64,000 nucleotides of DNA from Chitinasiproducens palmae. GTDB taxonomy: Bacteria > Pseudomonadota > Gammaproteobacteria > Burkholderiales > Burkholderiaceae. Position numbers and translations under genes: made by a program. This document shows positions 1 through 9,426 of this stretch, piece by piece. Position 1 is the first letter of the stretch. The number at the start of each line of letters is the position of its first letter. The DNA lies in contig NZ_FNLO01000003.1 of the NCBI RefSeq assembly GCF_900095735.1, forward strand, positions 310,001 through 374,000, read 5' to 3'. The notes under the pieces were generated by a model. That model was not told where the DNA came from. It made no database searches and saw only the letters and a list, made by a program, of their open reading frames with translations.

Positions 1-1
1 C

Positions 2-673
2 GACGGTTTCCAGACGACGGGCCTGGCGATCACGCTGTGGCTGCTGGTCGTCTCGATCGGCCTGGGTTTCTGCCTGTCGGTGCCGCTCGCCGTCGCACGC
101 ACCGCGCGCCGCGCCTGGCTGCGCCTGCCGGTCGCGCTGTTCACCTACGTATTTCGCGGCACCCCGCTGTACGTGCAGCTGCTGCTGCTCTACACGGGCT
201 TGTACAGCGTCCAGATCGTGCGCGACACCGAAGCGCTGAACGCCTTCTTCCGCGACGGCATGAACTGCACGCTGCTGGCGTTCACGCTGAACACCTGCGC
301 GTACACCACCGAGATCTTCGCCGGCGCGATCCGCGCCACGCCGCATGGCGAGATCGAAGCCGGACTGAGCTACGGCATGTCGCCGTTCACGCTGTACCGC
401 CGCGTGATCCTGCCGTCCGCGCTGCGGCGCGCACTGCCCTACTACAGCAACGAAGTGATCCTGATGCTGCACGCGACCACGGTCGCCTTCACCGCGACCG
501 TGCCCGACATTCTGAAAATCGCCCGCGACGCGAACTCCGCCACCTACATGACCTTTGGTGCGTTCGGCATCGCGGCGCTGCTGTACGCGTTGATCTCCTT
601 CACCCTCGTCTGGCTGTTCCGCCGGGCCGAGCGGCGCTGGCTTTCCTATCTGCAACCGGCTCGCCCGCGATGA
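2..673 (+). CDS. hisM: Basic amino-acid ABC transporter permease HisM (5' end cut by window)
   Basis: Inner-membrane permease subunit of a histidine/lysine/arginine/ornithine importer, partner of the ATPase that follows. The frame is open from the first bases of the window, so the N-terminus lies outside. About 223 residues are visible, against roughly 230-240 in the family. Several hydrophobic membrane segments are present. The EAA loop that docks on the ATPase is visible in the region reading [20 protein letters not shown]. The stop overlaps the hisP start by 4 bases (ATGA), which indicates translational coupling. A GTG inside the frame at position 80 is not the true start, because homology continues upstream of it. 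The family assignment rests on close resemblance to HisM. The precise substrate is inferred. Confidence 0.9.
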   Translation, partial: DGFQTTGLAITLWLLVVSIGLGFCLSVPLAVARTARRAWLRLPVALFTYVFRGTPLYVQLLLLYTGLYSVQIVRDTEALNAFFRDGMNCTLLAFTLNTCAYTTEIFAGAIRATPHGEIEAGLSYGMSPFTLYRRVILPSALRRALPYYSNEVILMLHATTVAFTATVPDILKIARDANSATYMTFGAFGIAALLYALISFTLVWLFRRAERRWLSYLQPARPR

Positions 674-1461
674 ACCGTTCTTCGTCCAACACGACGCACA
701 CGCTGTCGGTACAAGACCTGCACAAGCGCTACGGCGATCACGAGGTGCTCAAGGGCATCTCGCTCGACGCGCAGGCCGGCGACGTGATCAGCATCATCGG
801 CTCGAGTGGCTCGGGCAAGAGCACGCTGCTGCGCTGTATCAACTTTCTCGAAAGTCCCAATGCGGGGCGCATTCTGCTCGACGGCAAGGAAATCCGCACC
901 GCCGCCGATCGCGACGGCGCGCTGCGGGTCGTCGATCGCAAGGAACTGCAGGCGCTGCGCACGCGCTTGACCATGGTGTTCCAGCACTTCAACCTGTGGG
1001 CGCACATGACCGTGCTGGAAAACGTCATGGAAGCGCCAGTGCACGTGCTGGGCGTGCCGCGCGCCGAGGCCCGCGAACGGGCGCACGCCTACCTGGCCAA
1101 GGTCGGTCTGGACGCGCGCGTCGAATCCAGCTACCCCGCCCACCTCTCGGGCGGACAGCAGCAGCGCGTTGCGATTGCGCGCGCGCTGGCGATGCATCCG
1201 GACGTCATGCTGTTCGACGAGCCTACGTCCGCGCTCGACCCGGAACTGGTCGGCGAGGTGCTGAAGGTCATGCAGACGCTTGCCGAGGAAGGCCGCACGA
1301 TGATCGTCGTGACGCACGAGATGGCGTTCGCGCGCAACGTGTCGACACGCACTGTGTTCCTCCACCAAGGCCGCATCGAGGAACAGGGCACGCCCACCGA
1401 ATTGTTCGGCGCCCCGCGCAGCGAACGCCTGCGGCAGTTCCTGGCCAGCGGCCAGCGCTGA
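670..1461 (+). CDS. hisP: Basic amino-acid ABC transporter ATP-binding protein HisP
   Basis: Cytoplasmic ATPase that energises the HisM-type importer. It has 263 residues, the usual HisP length. Visible motifs are Walker [10 protein letters not shown] at about residues 44-52, the Q-loop glutamine at about 105, the signature LSGGQQQR at about 159-166, Walker B VMLFDE at about 179-184 and the H-loop histidine at about 216. The ATG at 670 is preferred because it overlaps the permease stop and the protein then begins just ahead of the HisP-type core. The open frame extends upstream only as a shadow of hisM, so this is not a fusion. No terminator is evident before the porin. Confidence 0.95.
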   Translation: MNRSSSNTTHTLSVQDLHKRYGDHEVLKGISLDAQAGDVISIIGSSGSGKSTLLRCINFLESPNAGRILLDGKEIRTAADRDGALRVVDRKELQALRTRLTMVFQHFNLWAHMTVLENVMEAPVHVLGVPRAEARERAHAYLAKVGLDARVESSYPAHLSGGQQQRVAIARALAMHPDVMLFDEPTSALDPELVGEVLKVMQTLAEEGRTMIVVTHEMAFARNVSTRTVFLHQGRIEEQGTPTELFGAPRSERLRQFLASGQR

Positions 1462-1624
1462 GGCACGCGCGGCCGGCCCCGGCCCAAGCACGGGACGGCC
1501 CGCCCCGCCACGCGTGTCAGCGCCGCGCAACACTCGCGGAGGCGCGGCGCATACACCCGGTTTTTTACTCGACAGCCGCTTTTCGGCTCTCTATCGTGCC
1601 TTCATTGCGATGCAGCAATCGAGG

Positions 1625-1646
1625 GCGACGCGCCGTTGCGCGTCGC
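1625..1646 (+). promoter_or_regulatory. Perfect hairpin in the porin leader
   Basis: An 8-bp perfect inverted repeat (GCGACGCG, six-base loop, CGCGTCGC) ends about 43 bases before the porin ATG. No T-run follows, so it is not an intrinsic terminator. Porin mRNAs commonly have structured leaders targeted by small RNAs or acting as stabilisers. A regulatory role here is inference only. Confidence 0.35.
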
Positions 1647-1689
1647 GCATGGCTGCACACAAACCATAACTACCGCAGAGAGACCTCGA

Positions 1690-2889
1690 ATGAAAAAGAC
1701 GCTGACGGCCCTCGCCATCCTGTCCACGTTCGCGAGCGCCGCGCAGGCGCAGAGCAGCGTGACGCTGTACGGCATCATCGATGCTGGCATCACCTACAGC
1801 AATCTGCAGCAGACCGGCGACACCGTCGGCCGGGCCAGCAAGGCCTTCCAGATGACCAGCGGCAACCTGTACGGCAGCCGTTGGGGCCTGAAGGGCACCG
1901 AGGACCTCGGCGGCGGCACCAGCGCACTGTTTGCTCTCGAGAACGGCTTCAACATCTATAACGGCAACTTCGGCCAGGGCGGCCAGATGTTCGGCCGCCA
2001 GGCCTACGTCGGCCTGACCAACGAACGCTTCGGTACGCTGACGCTGGGTCGCCAGTACGACTCCTTCTCGGACTTCGTCGGCCTCTACACCGTCAGCAAC
2101 GACTGGGCGACCGCGTTCGGCGCCCACTTCGGCGACATCGACAACCTGAACCAGTCGATCCGCATCAACAATGCGATCAAGTACGTCAGCCCGTCCTATG
2201 CCGGCTTCAGCTTCGGCGGCCTGTTCTCGCTGGGCGGCGTGGCGGGCGACTTCTCGCGCAACCGCGCGTGGTCGCTGGCCGCCTCCTACGCGAACGGCCC
2301 GCTCTCGATCGGCGCCGGCTACCTGAACATCCACAACCCGCTGACGGCGACCGGCACCGGCGCTTACGCCCCGGTCACCGGCAATTACGAAGGCAGCCTG
2401 CCGAGCAATTACGCGAACCTGCAAGTCGCCTCGTCGATGCGCGCGTTCGGCGCGGGCGCGTCCTACACGTGGGGGCCGGCCACGTTCAACGTGGTGTGGA
2501 CGCGTACCAAACTGGTCGACAGCCAGTACTTCGTGCTCGAATCGGGCGGCCCGAGCAGCGACGTGCGCTTCGACAACTACGAAGTGGGCGCGAAGTACGC
2601 GGTCACCGGCGCCTGGACCGTGGGCGCGTCGTACACCTACACCGACGGCAAGGCCGACTATCTGTCGCTCAAGCCGCGCTTCCACCAGATCAACCTCGGC
2701 ACCAACTACGCGATCTCGAAGCGCACGTCGTTCTATCTGGTGGGCACCTACCAGAAGGCGGCGGGCGACGGACTCGCGTTCAACGGCACCAACGCCTATG
2801 TGCCGCTCGCCGCGACCGCCGCGCTGGGCGCCGCCTCGGGCACCGATCGTCAGGTCACGGTCACGGCGGGCATCAAGCACGCGTTCTGA
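1690..2889 (+). CDS. General outer-membrane porin (Gram-negative porin, OmpC/Porin_4 type)
   Basis: Trimeric 16-strand beta-barrel porin for passive diffusion of small hydrophilic solutes. It has 399 residues. The signal peptide is MKKTLTALAILSTFASAAQA, with predicted cleavage before QSSVTLYG, the conserved start of mature beta-proteobacterial porins. The body alternates polar and aromatic residues and the chain ends in a C-terminal phenylalanine (GIKHAF), the BAM recognition signal. ATG 1690 is chosen over the in-frame ATG at 1636 because it starts the signal peptide and is preceded by a purine-rich GAGAGA. A 13-bp repeat array and a strong terminator follow the stop. Confidence 0.95.
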   Translation: MKKTLTALAILSTFASAAQAQSSVTLYGIIDAGITYSNLQQTGDTVGRASKAFQMTSGNLYGSRWGLKGTEDLGGGTSALFALENGFNIYNGNFGQGGQMFGRQAYVGLTNERFGTLTLGRQYDSFSDFVGLYTVSNDWATAFGAHFGDIDNLNQSIRINNAIKYVSPSYAGFSFGGLFSLGGVAGDFSRNRAWSLAASYANGPLSIGAGYLNIHNPLTATGTGAYAPVTGNYEGSLPSNYANLQVASSMRAFGAGASYTWGPATFNVVWTRTKLVDSQYFVLESGGPSSDVRFDNYEVGAKYAVTGAWTVGASYTYTDGKADYLSLKPRFHQINLGTNYAISKRTSFYLVGTYQKAAGDGLAFNGTNAYVPLAATAALGAASGTDRQVTVTAGIKHAF

Positions 2890-2893
2890 GCGT

Positions 2894-2984
2894 CGCTTTC
2901 GGGCCTCGCTTTCGGGCCCCGCTTTCGAGCCTCGGTTTCGGGCCTCGGTTTCGGGCCTCGGTTTCGGGCCTCGGTTCGAAGCCT
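2894..2984 (+). repeat. Seven-unit 13-bp tandem repeat just after the porin
   Basis: Seven consecutive 13-bp units of the form CG(C/G)TTTCGGGCCT run from five bases after the porin stop. The middle units are near-identical and the last is degenerate (CGGTTCGAAGCCT). The array lies in the 3' untranslated region between the stop codon and the terminator. Confidence 0.9.
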
Positions 2985-3029
2985 TGATTGCGAGCCTTGC
3001 CACTGCACGTAAGGCCGAGCAACCCGGAG

Positions 3030-3053
3030 ACGCCGCGCACGCGGCGTTTTTTT
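3030..3053 (+). terminator. Intrinsic terminator of the porin gene
   Basis: Perfect 7-bp stem ACGCCGC / GCGGCGT with a four-base loop, followed by a run of seven T. This is a standard Rho-independent terminator for the rightward porin transcript. Confidence 0.9.
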
Positions 3054-3127
3054 CGTCCATCGGTGGGCGGATGCCTGGGGCGCGCCACGCTGTCGGCACG
3101 ACGGCCGAAGCGCGCTCCGTCGGCCCG

Positions 3128-4297
3128 TCACGCGATGCCGCCTGAGACACCGGTGGGCAGATGCGGCACGGCCGCGAGATAGGTCGGATCGAGCGCCGCG
3201 ACGCGCGGACAGCCAAGCAGCCGCAAGCAGGTGTGCAGCTCCTGGCGCAGCAGCGCGAGCACGTCGGCGCAACCCGTTTCGCCCTCGGCGGCCAGGCCAT
3301 ACAGCGGTGCGCGCCCCAGCAACACGGCACGCGCGCCCAACGCGACCGCCTTGACGATGTCGCTGCCGCGCCGGATGCCGCCGTCGACGATCACGTCGAC
3401 ATGCGACGGCAGCGCCGCCACCGTCTCCTGCAACATTTCCAGCGGACTCGGCACGCCGTCGAGCTGCCGTCCGCCGTGGTTGGACAGCACGATGCCGTCG
3501 GCACCGTGCGCGACGGCGAGTTGCGCGTCCGCGACGCGCTGCACGCCCTTGACGAAGATGCGGCCGGGCCAGTGCCGGCGCACCCACGCCAGATCGCCCC
3601 AACTGAGCGACATGTCCATCTCGCGGCTCATCGCGGCCGCCTGTTCGGCCAGATCGCCGCTCAGGCCCGCGCTGCGCGCGAGATTGACCAGCTTCGGAAT
3701 GCCATGCAGCCCGACCGCGCCGCACCAGCGCGGGTGACTGGCCACGTCCCAGATCATGCGAGGCGTCCAGCGGATCGGCAAGGTGAAGCCGGTGCGCCGG
3801 TAGTGATCGCGCTGGCCGGAGACCGCCGTGTCCACCGTCAGCAGCAAGGTGGAGAAATCGCAGGCGCGCGCGCGGCGCATCATGTCCTCGGCGATGCGTC
3901 GGTCGCGTTGCACGTAAAGCTGCAGCCACAGGTCGCCGTTGCTCGCTTCCCGCACGGACTCGATCAGGCTGGTCGACGCGGTCGACAGCGCGAACGGCAG
4001 GCCTGCCGCGTGTGCCTGGCGCGCCAGGCTTTCCTCGGCGCGATGGCGGAACAGGCCATTCAGCCCGGTTGGACCGACGATGGCGGGCCAGGCGAGCGGC
4101 CGGTCCGCGACGCGTGTCGTGGTGTCGAGTACCGAGACGTCAACGCCGACGCGCGGCGCGAACAGTGTCTCTTCAAACGCACGCCGATTGCGCCGCATCG
4201 TCACGCTCTGTTCGGCGCCGCCCTCCAGATAGCCGTAGGCGAATGCGGGCAGGAACCGCTCGGCAGCCAGCTGGTAATCGAAAACGTTGGCGCGCAT
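3128..4297 (-). CDS. FMN-dependent alpha-hydroxy-acid dehydrogenase (mandelate/lactate dehydrogenase type)
   Basis: Oxidises an alpha-hydroxy acid to the keto acid with FMN, passing electrons to the respiratory chain. It has 389 residues, the normal family length. The FMN-domain signature is clear: SNHGGRQLD at about 272-280 contains the catalytic histidine (about 274), with the flavin-contacting lysine in FVKG near 250 and the phosphate-binding DGGIRRGSDIVKA near 305-317. The overall sequence is closest in memory to (S)-mandelate dehydrogenase MdlB (YLEGGAE near the N-terminus, GPTGLNG near 75-81). The start at 4297 is preferred over an in-frame start at 4336 because it aligns with family N-termini. 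Mandelate versus L-lactate or another substrate cannot be settled from sequence. Confidence 0.88.
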   Translation of the reverse strand: MRANVFDYQLAAERFLPAFAYGYLEGGAEQSVTMRRNRRAFEETLFAPRVGVDVSVLDTTTRVADRPLAWPAIVGPTGLNGLFRHRAEESLARQAHAAGLPFALSTASTSLIESVREASNGDLWLQLYVQRDRRIAEDMMRRARACDFSTLLLTVDTAVSGQRDHYRRTGFTLPIRWTPRMIWDVASHPRWCGAVGLHGIPKLVNLARSAGLSGDLAEQAAAMSREMDMSLSWGDLAWVRRHWPGRIFVKGVQRVADAQLAVAHGADGIVLSNHGGRQLDGVPSPLEMLQETVAALPSHVDVIVDGGIRRGSDIVKAVALGARAVLLGRAPLYGLAAEGETGCADVLALLRQELHTCLRLLGCPRVAALDPTYLAAVPHLPTGVSGGIA

Positions 4298-4737
4298 CGG
4301 TGTCCGTGTGAATTGTGACCGGGGTCGCGACGACATTGCGCGACATCCGCACCCTAGACCGTCCGCACCCGGCCGACGCCTTCATCAGCAACGATGAAAC
4401 TCGATATAAACGCCGGTGAAATCGCGGCTGCGCGCCAACCGTTACGCCAACCGTTACGCCGACCATAACGCCGACTGTTACGTCGGCCACCATGCCGCCC
4501 CGACGCGATCGCAAGCGGGAGCGGTGCCACGAATGAGTGCGCAGGAGCGGCGGCGCAAGACTGCCGCGCCGGAGCGGTCGACCGAATAGGGCGCCAGGTC
4601 GACCGGCACCCCGATCGGGACCGAGCCGGCCTGGCGCCGCACGAACCATCGCCGAGCCATGTCCGGACGACGGTGGCACCGCTTACAAATGGCGGCCAGA
4701 CAGTTCGGCGTGCCGCGCGCGCGTCGGCATCGCCGCT
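4298..4737. other. Intergenic region with a 12-bp repeat array
   Basis: A 440-base gap between the 3' end of glk and the start of the dehydrogenase, both leftward. It should carry the dehydrogenase promoter, but no convincing -10/-35 pair was identified. The only structure noticed is the 12-bp array at 4441-4488. Open frames here have shadow-type composition. Confidence 0.6.
4441..4488. repeat. Four-unit 12-bp tandem repeat (GTTACGCCRACC family)
   Basis: Four units: GTTACGCCAACC, GTTACGCCGACC, ATAACGCCGACT, GTTACGTCGGCC. Read on the minus strand, the units contain CGGCGTAAC, a 9-mer also found in the units at 57212-57235. This suggests a dispersed repeat family. Confidence 0.85.
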
Positions 4738-5790
4738 TCAGGCGCTGCGCTGTGCGAGGTGGTCGCGCAACAGCGCGGAAGCGCCCGCGAATGCCGGGTA
4801 CTCGGCCGTGATCACGAACGTCGGAATACGGCCGAGGTAGTCGCCGAAGCGCCCTTTCGACTCGAAGCGTTCGCGGAAGCAGGAGCGGTCGAACAATGCG
4901 CCGAGCTTCGGCACGACGCCGCCGCCGATGTAGACACCGCCGACCGCGCACAGCACGAGTGCGACGCTGCCCGCGAAGCTGCCGAGCACGCCGCAGAACA
5001 CTTCAACGGTCTCCGCCTCGCGGCATGGGGCGCCATCGCGCAGCGCGGCCTGGGCACGCTGGCCGATGGCGGCGGCATCCAGTCCCTCGTCCGGCACGCC
5101 GTCGCGCTCGCACAATGCCGCGTGAATCAATTCGAGGCCCGGGCCCGAGGCCAGACGCTCGTACGACACGTGCGGCCAGCGGCGCCGCGCGAACGCGAGC
5201 ACGCCGTCCTCGCGCGCATCCTGCGGCGCGAACGACATATGGCCGCCCTCGCTGCTGAGCGGCGCCCAGCGCTGTGGCTCGCCGGTGCCGCCGATGCTGC
5301 CGGGAAGGGGCAGCACGCCGGCCACGCCCAGCCCGGTGCCGGCGCCCAGCACCGCGATCACCTGACGCGCCTGCGCCACGCCGCCGCCGACCCGGTGCCG
5401 CTCGTGATCGGCCAGGCCGGGCACGGCGAGCGCCAGCGCGGCGAAGTCGTTGACCACCAGAAAGGTTTCGAAGCCGAGCGCGCGACGCAGCCCTTCGATC
5501 GAGAACGACCAGTCGTGATTGGTCATGCTGACCGTGTCGCCGGTCACCGGATTGGCGATCGCGATCGCAGCGTGTCGCACGTGAGTCGCGCCGGTATCGG
5601 CGAAATAGGCGCGGATCGCGTCATCGAGGTTCGCATAGCGTGCGCCGACGTAGGTGCGGATCTCGCGGACGTCGCCGGACGCGAATTCCAGCGCGAAACG
5701 CGCGTTGGTGCCGCCCACGTCGGCCAGCAGGCGCGGACCGTCCGGATGCGGTTGCGACGTACACGGGGGCTCAAGCGAAACTGTAGACAT
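4738..5790 (-). CDS. glk: Glucokinase
   Basis: Phosphorylates glucose to glucose-6-phosphate, feeding the Entner-Doudoroff/pentose phosphate enzymes encoded upstream in the same operon. It has 350 residues. The N-terminal phosphate-binding motif LLADVGGTNARFAL, the GAGTGLG motif and the SSEGGHMSF segment are characteristic of the bacterial Glk (ROK-unrelated) family. The ATG at 5790 lies inside the pgl 3' end, giving a 20-base overlap and suggesting translational coupling. In many Burkholderia species the equivalent gene continues into a C-terminal HexR/RpiR regulatory domain. Here the frame stops soon after the kinase domain, and no RpiR-like sequence follows in the frames inspected. Confidence 0.93.
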   Translation of the reverse strand: MSTVSLEPPCTSQPHPDGPRLLADVGGTNARFALEFASGDVREIRTYVGARYANLDDAIRAYFADTGATHVRHAAIAIANPVTGDTVSMTNHDWSFSIEGLRRALGFETFLVVNDFAALALAVPGLADHERHRVGGGVAQARQVIAVLGAGTGLGVAGVLPLPGSIGGTGEPQRWAPLSSEGGHMSFAPQDAREDGVLAFARRRWPHVSYERLASGPGLELIHAALCERDGVPDEGLDAAAIGQRAQAALRDGAPCREAETVEVFCGVLGSFAGSVALVLCAVGGVYIGGGVVPKLGALFDRSCFRERFESKGRFGDYLGRIPTFVITAEYPAFAGASALLRDHLAQRSA

Positions 5791-6454
5791 GGAGATCGCG
5801 GCCGGTCTGGCCGATCAGTTTGGAGATCGCATTCTCGCCGGGCGCCTGCTCGGCGCGCGCCAGCACCGCCCGCTTCTCGCCGCCGCCGATCTGCAGGAAA
5901 AGATGCTCGACCGCCAGCAGGGCGCTGAGCGACAGGCTGATGCGCGCGTGCGGCGCGGCCTTCGGATGGACCGCCACCCAGCGCGCCGAGGTGGTGATCG
6001 CGGACTGCCACTCCGGTGCGTCGGCGAACAGCGACGCCGTGTGTCCATCCTCGCCCATGCCGAGCACCGCCACATCCGGCTGCGCCGGGCGTTCGCCCCG
6101 GTTCAGCGCGTCGGCACGTTGCGCCGGCTGACTGGCCAGATCGACCAGCGGCAGCACGGTCGCGTGCGCGGCGGCGTTGCGCAGCAGCGTGTCGCGCAGC
6201 AGCCGCGCGTTGCTGTCCGGATCGTCGGCACTCACCCAGCGATCGTCCACCAGGGTGACGTCGACGCGCTGCCAGGGCAAGTCGCGGGTCGACAGCGCGC
6301 TCAGGAAGCGGCGCGGGCTCTTGCCTCCCGAAACGGCCAGCGTCGCGCGGCGGGCCGGGCCGCCGGCCAGGGTGGCGCGCAAGGCCTCGGCGACCGCATC
6401 GGCCAGTGCCTCGGCCTGCGCCGCTTCGTCGGCGTAGTCGTGGTGGCGGATCAA
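5771..6454 (-). CDS. pgl: 6-phosphogluconolactonase
   Basis: Hydrolyses 6-phosphogluconolactone to 6-phosphogluconate, the step after Zwf. It has 227 residues, typical of the DevB/Pgl family. Visible motifs are SGGKSPRRFL near 42-51, the VDDRWV segment near 69-74 and LGMGEDGHTASLF near 129-141. The reading frame starts with TTG at 6454, one base beyond the zwf stop. A strong GAGGAGGAGA ribosome-binding sequence just upstream (within the zwf 3' end) supports this unusual start. The gene overlaps glk by 20 bases at its 3' end. It is the middle gene of the zwf-pgl-glk operon. Confidence 0.93.
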   Translation of the reverse strand: MIRHHDYADEAAQAEALADAVAEALRATLAGGPARRATLAVSGGKSPRRFLSALSTRDLPWQRVDVTLVDDRWVSADDPDSNARLLRDTLLRNAAAHATVLPLVDLASQPAQRADALNRGERPAQPDVAVLGMGEDGHTASLFADAPEWQSAITTSARWVAVHPKAAPHARISLSLSALLAVEHLFLQIGGGEKRAVLARAEQAPGENAISKLIGQTGRDLHVYSFA

Positions 6455-6455
6455 G

Positions 6456-7916
6456 TCAGTTCTCCTCCTCGAGCCAGGTCGTGCCGTGCTTGGCGAGCAT
6501 CGCGCTGGCGGCGGCCGGGCCCCAGGTGCCGGACGAATAGAACTTCGGCGATTTCTCCGGGCGGCTCCATTCTTCCAGGATCGGTTCGACCCAACGCCAG
6601 GCCGCTTCCTGTTCGTCGCGCGGCACGAACAGCGCCAGGCGGCCGTCGATCACGTCGAGCAGCAGGCGTTCGTACGCCTCCATCCGGCTGGACTTGAGGA
6701 ACTCGTCGAACTCCAGGTCGAGGTGCACGCTCTGCAGTTGCATGCCCGGGCCGGGCTGCTTCGCAAGGCAGTAGAGCCGGATCGACTCCTGCGGCTGCAG
6801 CTGGATCACCAGCCGGTTGCCGACCGTCTGCAGGACGGACGGACCCAGCGCCGAATGCGGCACCGGGCGGAAGTTGACCACGATCTCCGCCTTGCTCTCG
6901 GCGAGCCGCTTGCCGGTCCGCAGGAAGAACGGCACGCCGGCCCACCGCCAGTTCTCGATTTCCGCCTTCAGCGCGACGAAGGTCTCGGTGTTGCTGTCCG
7001 GCGGCACCTCCTGCTCGTCGCGGTACGCGGGCACCTGTTGCCCGTTGATCACGCCGGAGGTGTACTGTCCGCGCACCGCCACCTTCGAGATGTCGTTGAG
7101 CGGCAGCGGCTTGAGCGCGCGCAGCACGCTCAGCTTCTCCTTGCGGATGCTCTCCGAGTCCATCGACAGCGGCGGCTCCATCGCGACCGTCGACAGCAGC
7201 TGCAGCAGGTGGTTCTGCACCATGTCGCGCAGCGCGCCGGTCTTGTCGTAGAAGTCGCCGCGGGCCTCGACGCCGAGTTTTTCGGCGATCGTGATCTGGA
7301 TGCTCTCGACCCACTCGCGGCGCCACAACGGCTCGAACATCACGTTGCCGAAGCGCAGCGCCAGCAGGTTCTGCACCGACTCCTTGCCCAGGTAGTGGTC
7401 GATCCGGTAAATCTGCTCCTCGGCGAAAATCTCGCCGACCGCGTCGTTGATGGCCCGCGACGACTTCAGGTCATAACCGAGCGGCTTTTCCAACACGACG
7501 CGCGCGCGCTCGCTGAGGCCGTTGTCGGCAAGCGAGCGGCAGATCGGCACGAACAGCGAGGGGCTGGTGGCCAGATAGAACACGCGGACGCCCTCGCCCG
7601 AACCAACCGCGCGAGCGAGTTTGTGGAAGTCCTCGGGGTTGGTCGCATCGAGGCGAACGTAGTCGAAGCGCTCCAGGAACGACTGCCAGGCCTCGTCCTC
7701 GAACGCCGCCTTCGGCACGTGCGAGCGCACGTGCGAATTGACCCAGTCGAGGTAGCCCTCGCGATCGGGCGCCGCGCGCGCCACGGCGATGAAGCGGCCG
7801 GCCTTGCCGAGCACGCCATCGCGGTGTGCCTGATACAGGCCGGGGAGAATCTTGCGCATCGACAGATCGCCGGTGCCGCCGAACAAAACGAAAGTGAATG
7901 CTTGATCAGTCTGCAT
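6456..7916 (-). CDS. zwf: Glucose-6-phosphate 1-dehydrogenase
   Basis: First enzyme of the oxidative pentose phosphate and Entner-Doudoroff routes: NADP-dependent oxidation of glucose-6-phosphate to the lactone. It has 486 residues. The nucleotide-binding motif FGGTGDLSMRKILP lies near residues 11-24 and the family signature RIDHYLGKE marks the active site. ATG 7916 gives the standard N-terminus. The longer in-frame start at 7997 adds a non-homologous leader. It leads the leftward operon with pgl and glk, with one base between its stop and the pgl start. HexR control is usual in the family but no operator was identified. Confidence 0.96.
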   Translation of the reverse strand: MQTDQAFTFVLFGGTGDLSMRKILPGLYQAHRDGVLGKAGRFIAVARAAPDREGYLDWVNSHVRSHVPKAAFEDEAWQSFLERFDYVRLDATNPEDFHKLARAVGSGEGVRVFYLATSPSLFVPICRSLADNGLSERARVVLEKPLGYDLKSSRAINDAVGEIFAEEQIYRIDHYLGKESVQNLLALRFGNVMFEPLWRREWVESIQITIAEKLGVEARGDFYDKTGALRDMVQNHLLQLLSTVAMEPPLSMDSESIRKEKLSVLRALKPLPLNDISKVAVRGQYTSGVINGQQVPAYRDEQEVPPDSNTETFVALKAEIENWRWAGVPFFLRTGKRLAESKAEIVVNFRPVPHSALGPSVLQTVGNRLVIQLQPQESIRLYCLAKQPGPGMQLQSVHLDLEFDEFLKSSRMEAYERLLLDVIDGRLALFVPRDEQEAAWRWVEPILEEWSRPEKSPKFYSSGTWGPAAASAMLAKHGTTWLEEEN

Positions 7917-8146
7917 GTCGCTGGACGGAACGCCTCGGAAGCGGTGACGGAAGGTCGCCCAGCGCCCTAGGCAGCAGACTGGACGTCGAAGGCGCACGCG
8001 AGCGGTGCGTGCGGCCGGACTCCCTAGTGTAACGACAAAGCGCGATCTTATCGACGCGGCCGGCCGCGCGCCGGCTGCCGCGCTGCCTGCCGCGGCGGGG
8101 CGCGGCGCGCTCGCCTTCGCCGCCGCCCGCAGTCAGCCGGCCCGAT

Positions 8147-8176
8147 CCGCAGCCCATCCGCAGCCCATCCGCAGCC
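8147..8176. repeat. 11-bp tandem repeat (about 2.7 units)
   Basis: Unit CCGCAGCCCAT repeated in the 289-base space between the drug exporter stop and the zwf start. No other feature was recognised in that space. Confidence 0.75.
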
Positions 8177-8205
8177 GAGCCCGCAAGCGGCCAAGCGGCG
8201 AGGCC

Positions 8206-9426
8206 TCAGCGGCGCAGCGCGGCGCGTGTACGGCCGGCGATCAGCAGGTAGCCGGCGAAGGCGAGCGCGCCGCAAGCCCCGATCAGCGCCCCCATGCTGA
8301 ACGGCGTGCCGTTCGAGAAGACGCCGACCAGGCTGGCCACGCAGGCGCCGCACACGAACTGCAGCGCGCCGAACAGGGCGGCGGCGGCGCCGGCCGCGCT
8401 CGGGTAGCGATGCATCAGGTCGGTCACGCAGTTCGCGCCCAGCACGGCCACGGTCGACACCACGAAGAACAGGCAGACAGCCAGCGCGGGCAGTCCGCCC
8501 AAGCCGGTGATCGACACGAAGGCGGTGGCCAGTGCCGCGATCAGATGCACGGTGACGACCACGCGGGTGATCGGCAGGGTGCCGACCCGCCCGACCAGCC
8601 GGCTGTTCATGAAGTTGAGCGCAACCATGCCGACGATATTGCCGGCGAACAGCAGCCCATAGTGCTGCGGCGAGACGCCGTAGTACTCGATGTACACGAA
8701 CGGCGTGCCGGCCAGGTAGGCGAACATCGCCGCGAACGACAGGCAGGCGCACATCAGATAGCCGAGCGCGAGCGGATCGCGCGCGATCCGTCCGTAGGCG
8801 TGCAGCGAGTTGCGCAGCGCGGCCTTGGCGCGGCGCTCGGGCGGCCAGGTCTCCGGCACCTTGCGGATCACCGCGACGAAGCTGAGCGCGCCATAGGCGG
8901 CCAGCAGGCCGAACACGGCGCGCCAGCCACCGAGCAGCAGCATCTGTCCGCCGATCAGCGGCGCCAGCAGCGGTCCGACCGCGGTGACGATGCCGAGGAT
9001 CGACATCACGCGCGCCGCCTCCGACGGCGCATGGGCATCGCGCGCAATCGCTCGCGCCAGCACGGCGGCCGCGCCAGCGCCCAGCGCCTGTACGAAGCGC
9101 AGGCCGATCAACACGCCGATGCTGGGCGCGAACGCGCAGCCCAGGCTTGCAAGCGCATAGATCGCGACGCCGGCGATCAGCAGACGGCGGCGACCGTAGG
9201 CGTCGGAGAGCGGGCCGTAGAGCAGCATGCCGGCCGCGAAGCCGATCATGAACAGCGTCAGGGTCAGCTGCGCGGCGGCCTGGTCGACGCCGAAGCCCTG
9301 CGCGATGGCCGGCAGCGCCGGCAGGTACATGTCGACCGAGATGGGGCCGCACGCGGCGAGCGCGCCGAGCAGCAGGATCAGCCGGCGACGCGAGCCGGCG
9401 AACGTGGGGGCAGCCGAGTGGGACAC
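8206..9426 (-). CDS. Bcr/CflA-family multidrug efflux MFS transporter
   Basis: Proton-coupled exporter of the DHA1 drug:H+ antiporter family, inner membrane. It has 406 residues with about 12 hydrophobic segments. The N-terminal PISVDMYLPALPAI and the loop 2-3 motif GPLSDAYGRRRLL (MFS motif A) are hallmarks of Bcr/CflA proteins. The start is a GTG at 9426 (reading SHSAAPTF). No ATG gives a better N-terminus and no strong Shine-Dalgarno is seen, so the exact start is less certain than the gene. Drug substrates cannot be predicted. Confidence 0.92.
   Translation of the reverse strand: MSHSAAPTFAGSRRRLILLLGALAACGPISVDMYLPALPAIAQGFGVDQAAAQLTLTLFMIGFAAGMLLYGPLSDAYGRRRLLIAGVAIYALASLGCAFAPSIGVLIGLRFVQALGAGAAAVLARAIARDAHAPSEAARVMSILGIVTAVGPLLAPLIGGQMLLLGGWRAVFGLLAAYGALSFVAVIRKVPETWPPERRAKAALRNSLHAYGRIARDPLALGYLMCACLSFAAMFAYLAGTPFVYIEYYGVSPQHYGLLFAGNIVGMVALNFMNSRLVGRVGTLPITRVVVTVHLIAALATAFVSITGLGGLPALAVCLFFVVSTVAVLGANCVTDLMHRYPSAAGAAAALFGALQFVCGACVASLVGVFSNGTPFSMGALIGACGALAFAGYLLIAGRTRAALRR

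Noticed and set aside
37-1461. Single long frame suggesting a fused permease-ATPase protein
   Set aside because: The region before 670 is an out-of-frame shadow of hisM; the ATPase starts at its own ATG overlapping the permease stop.
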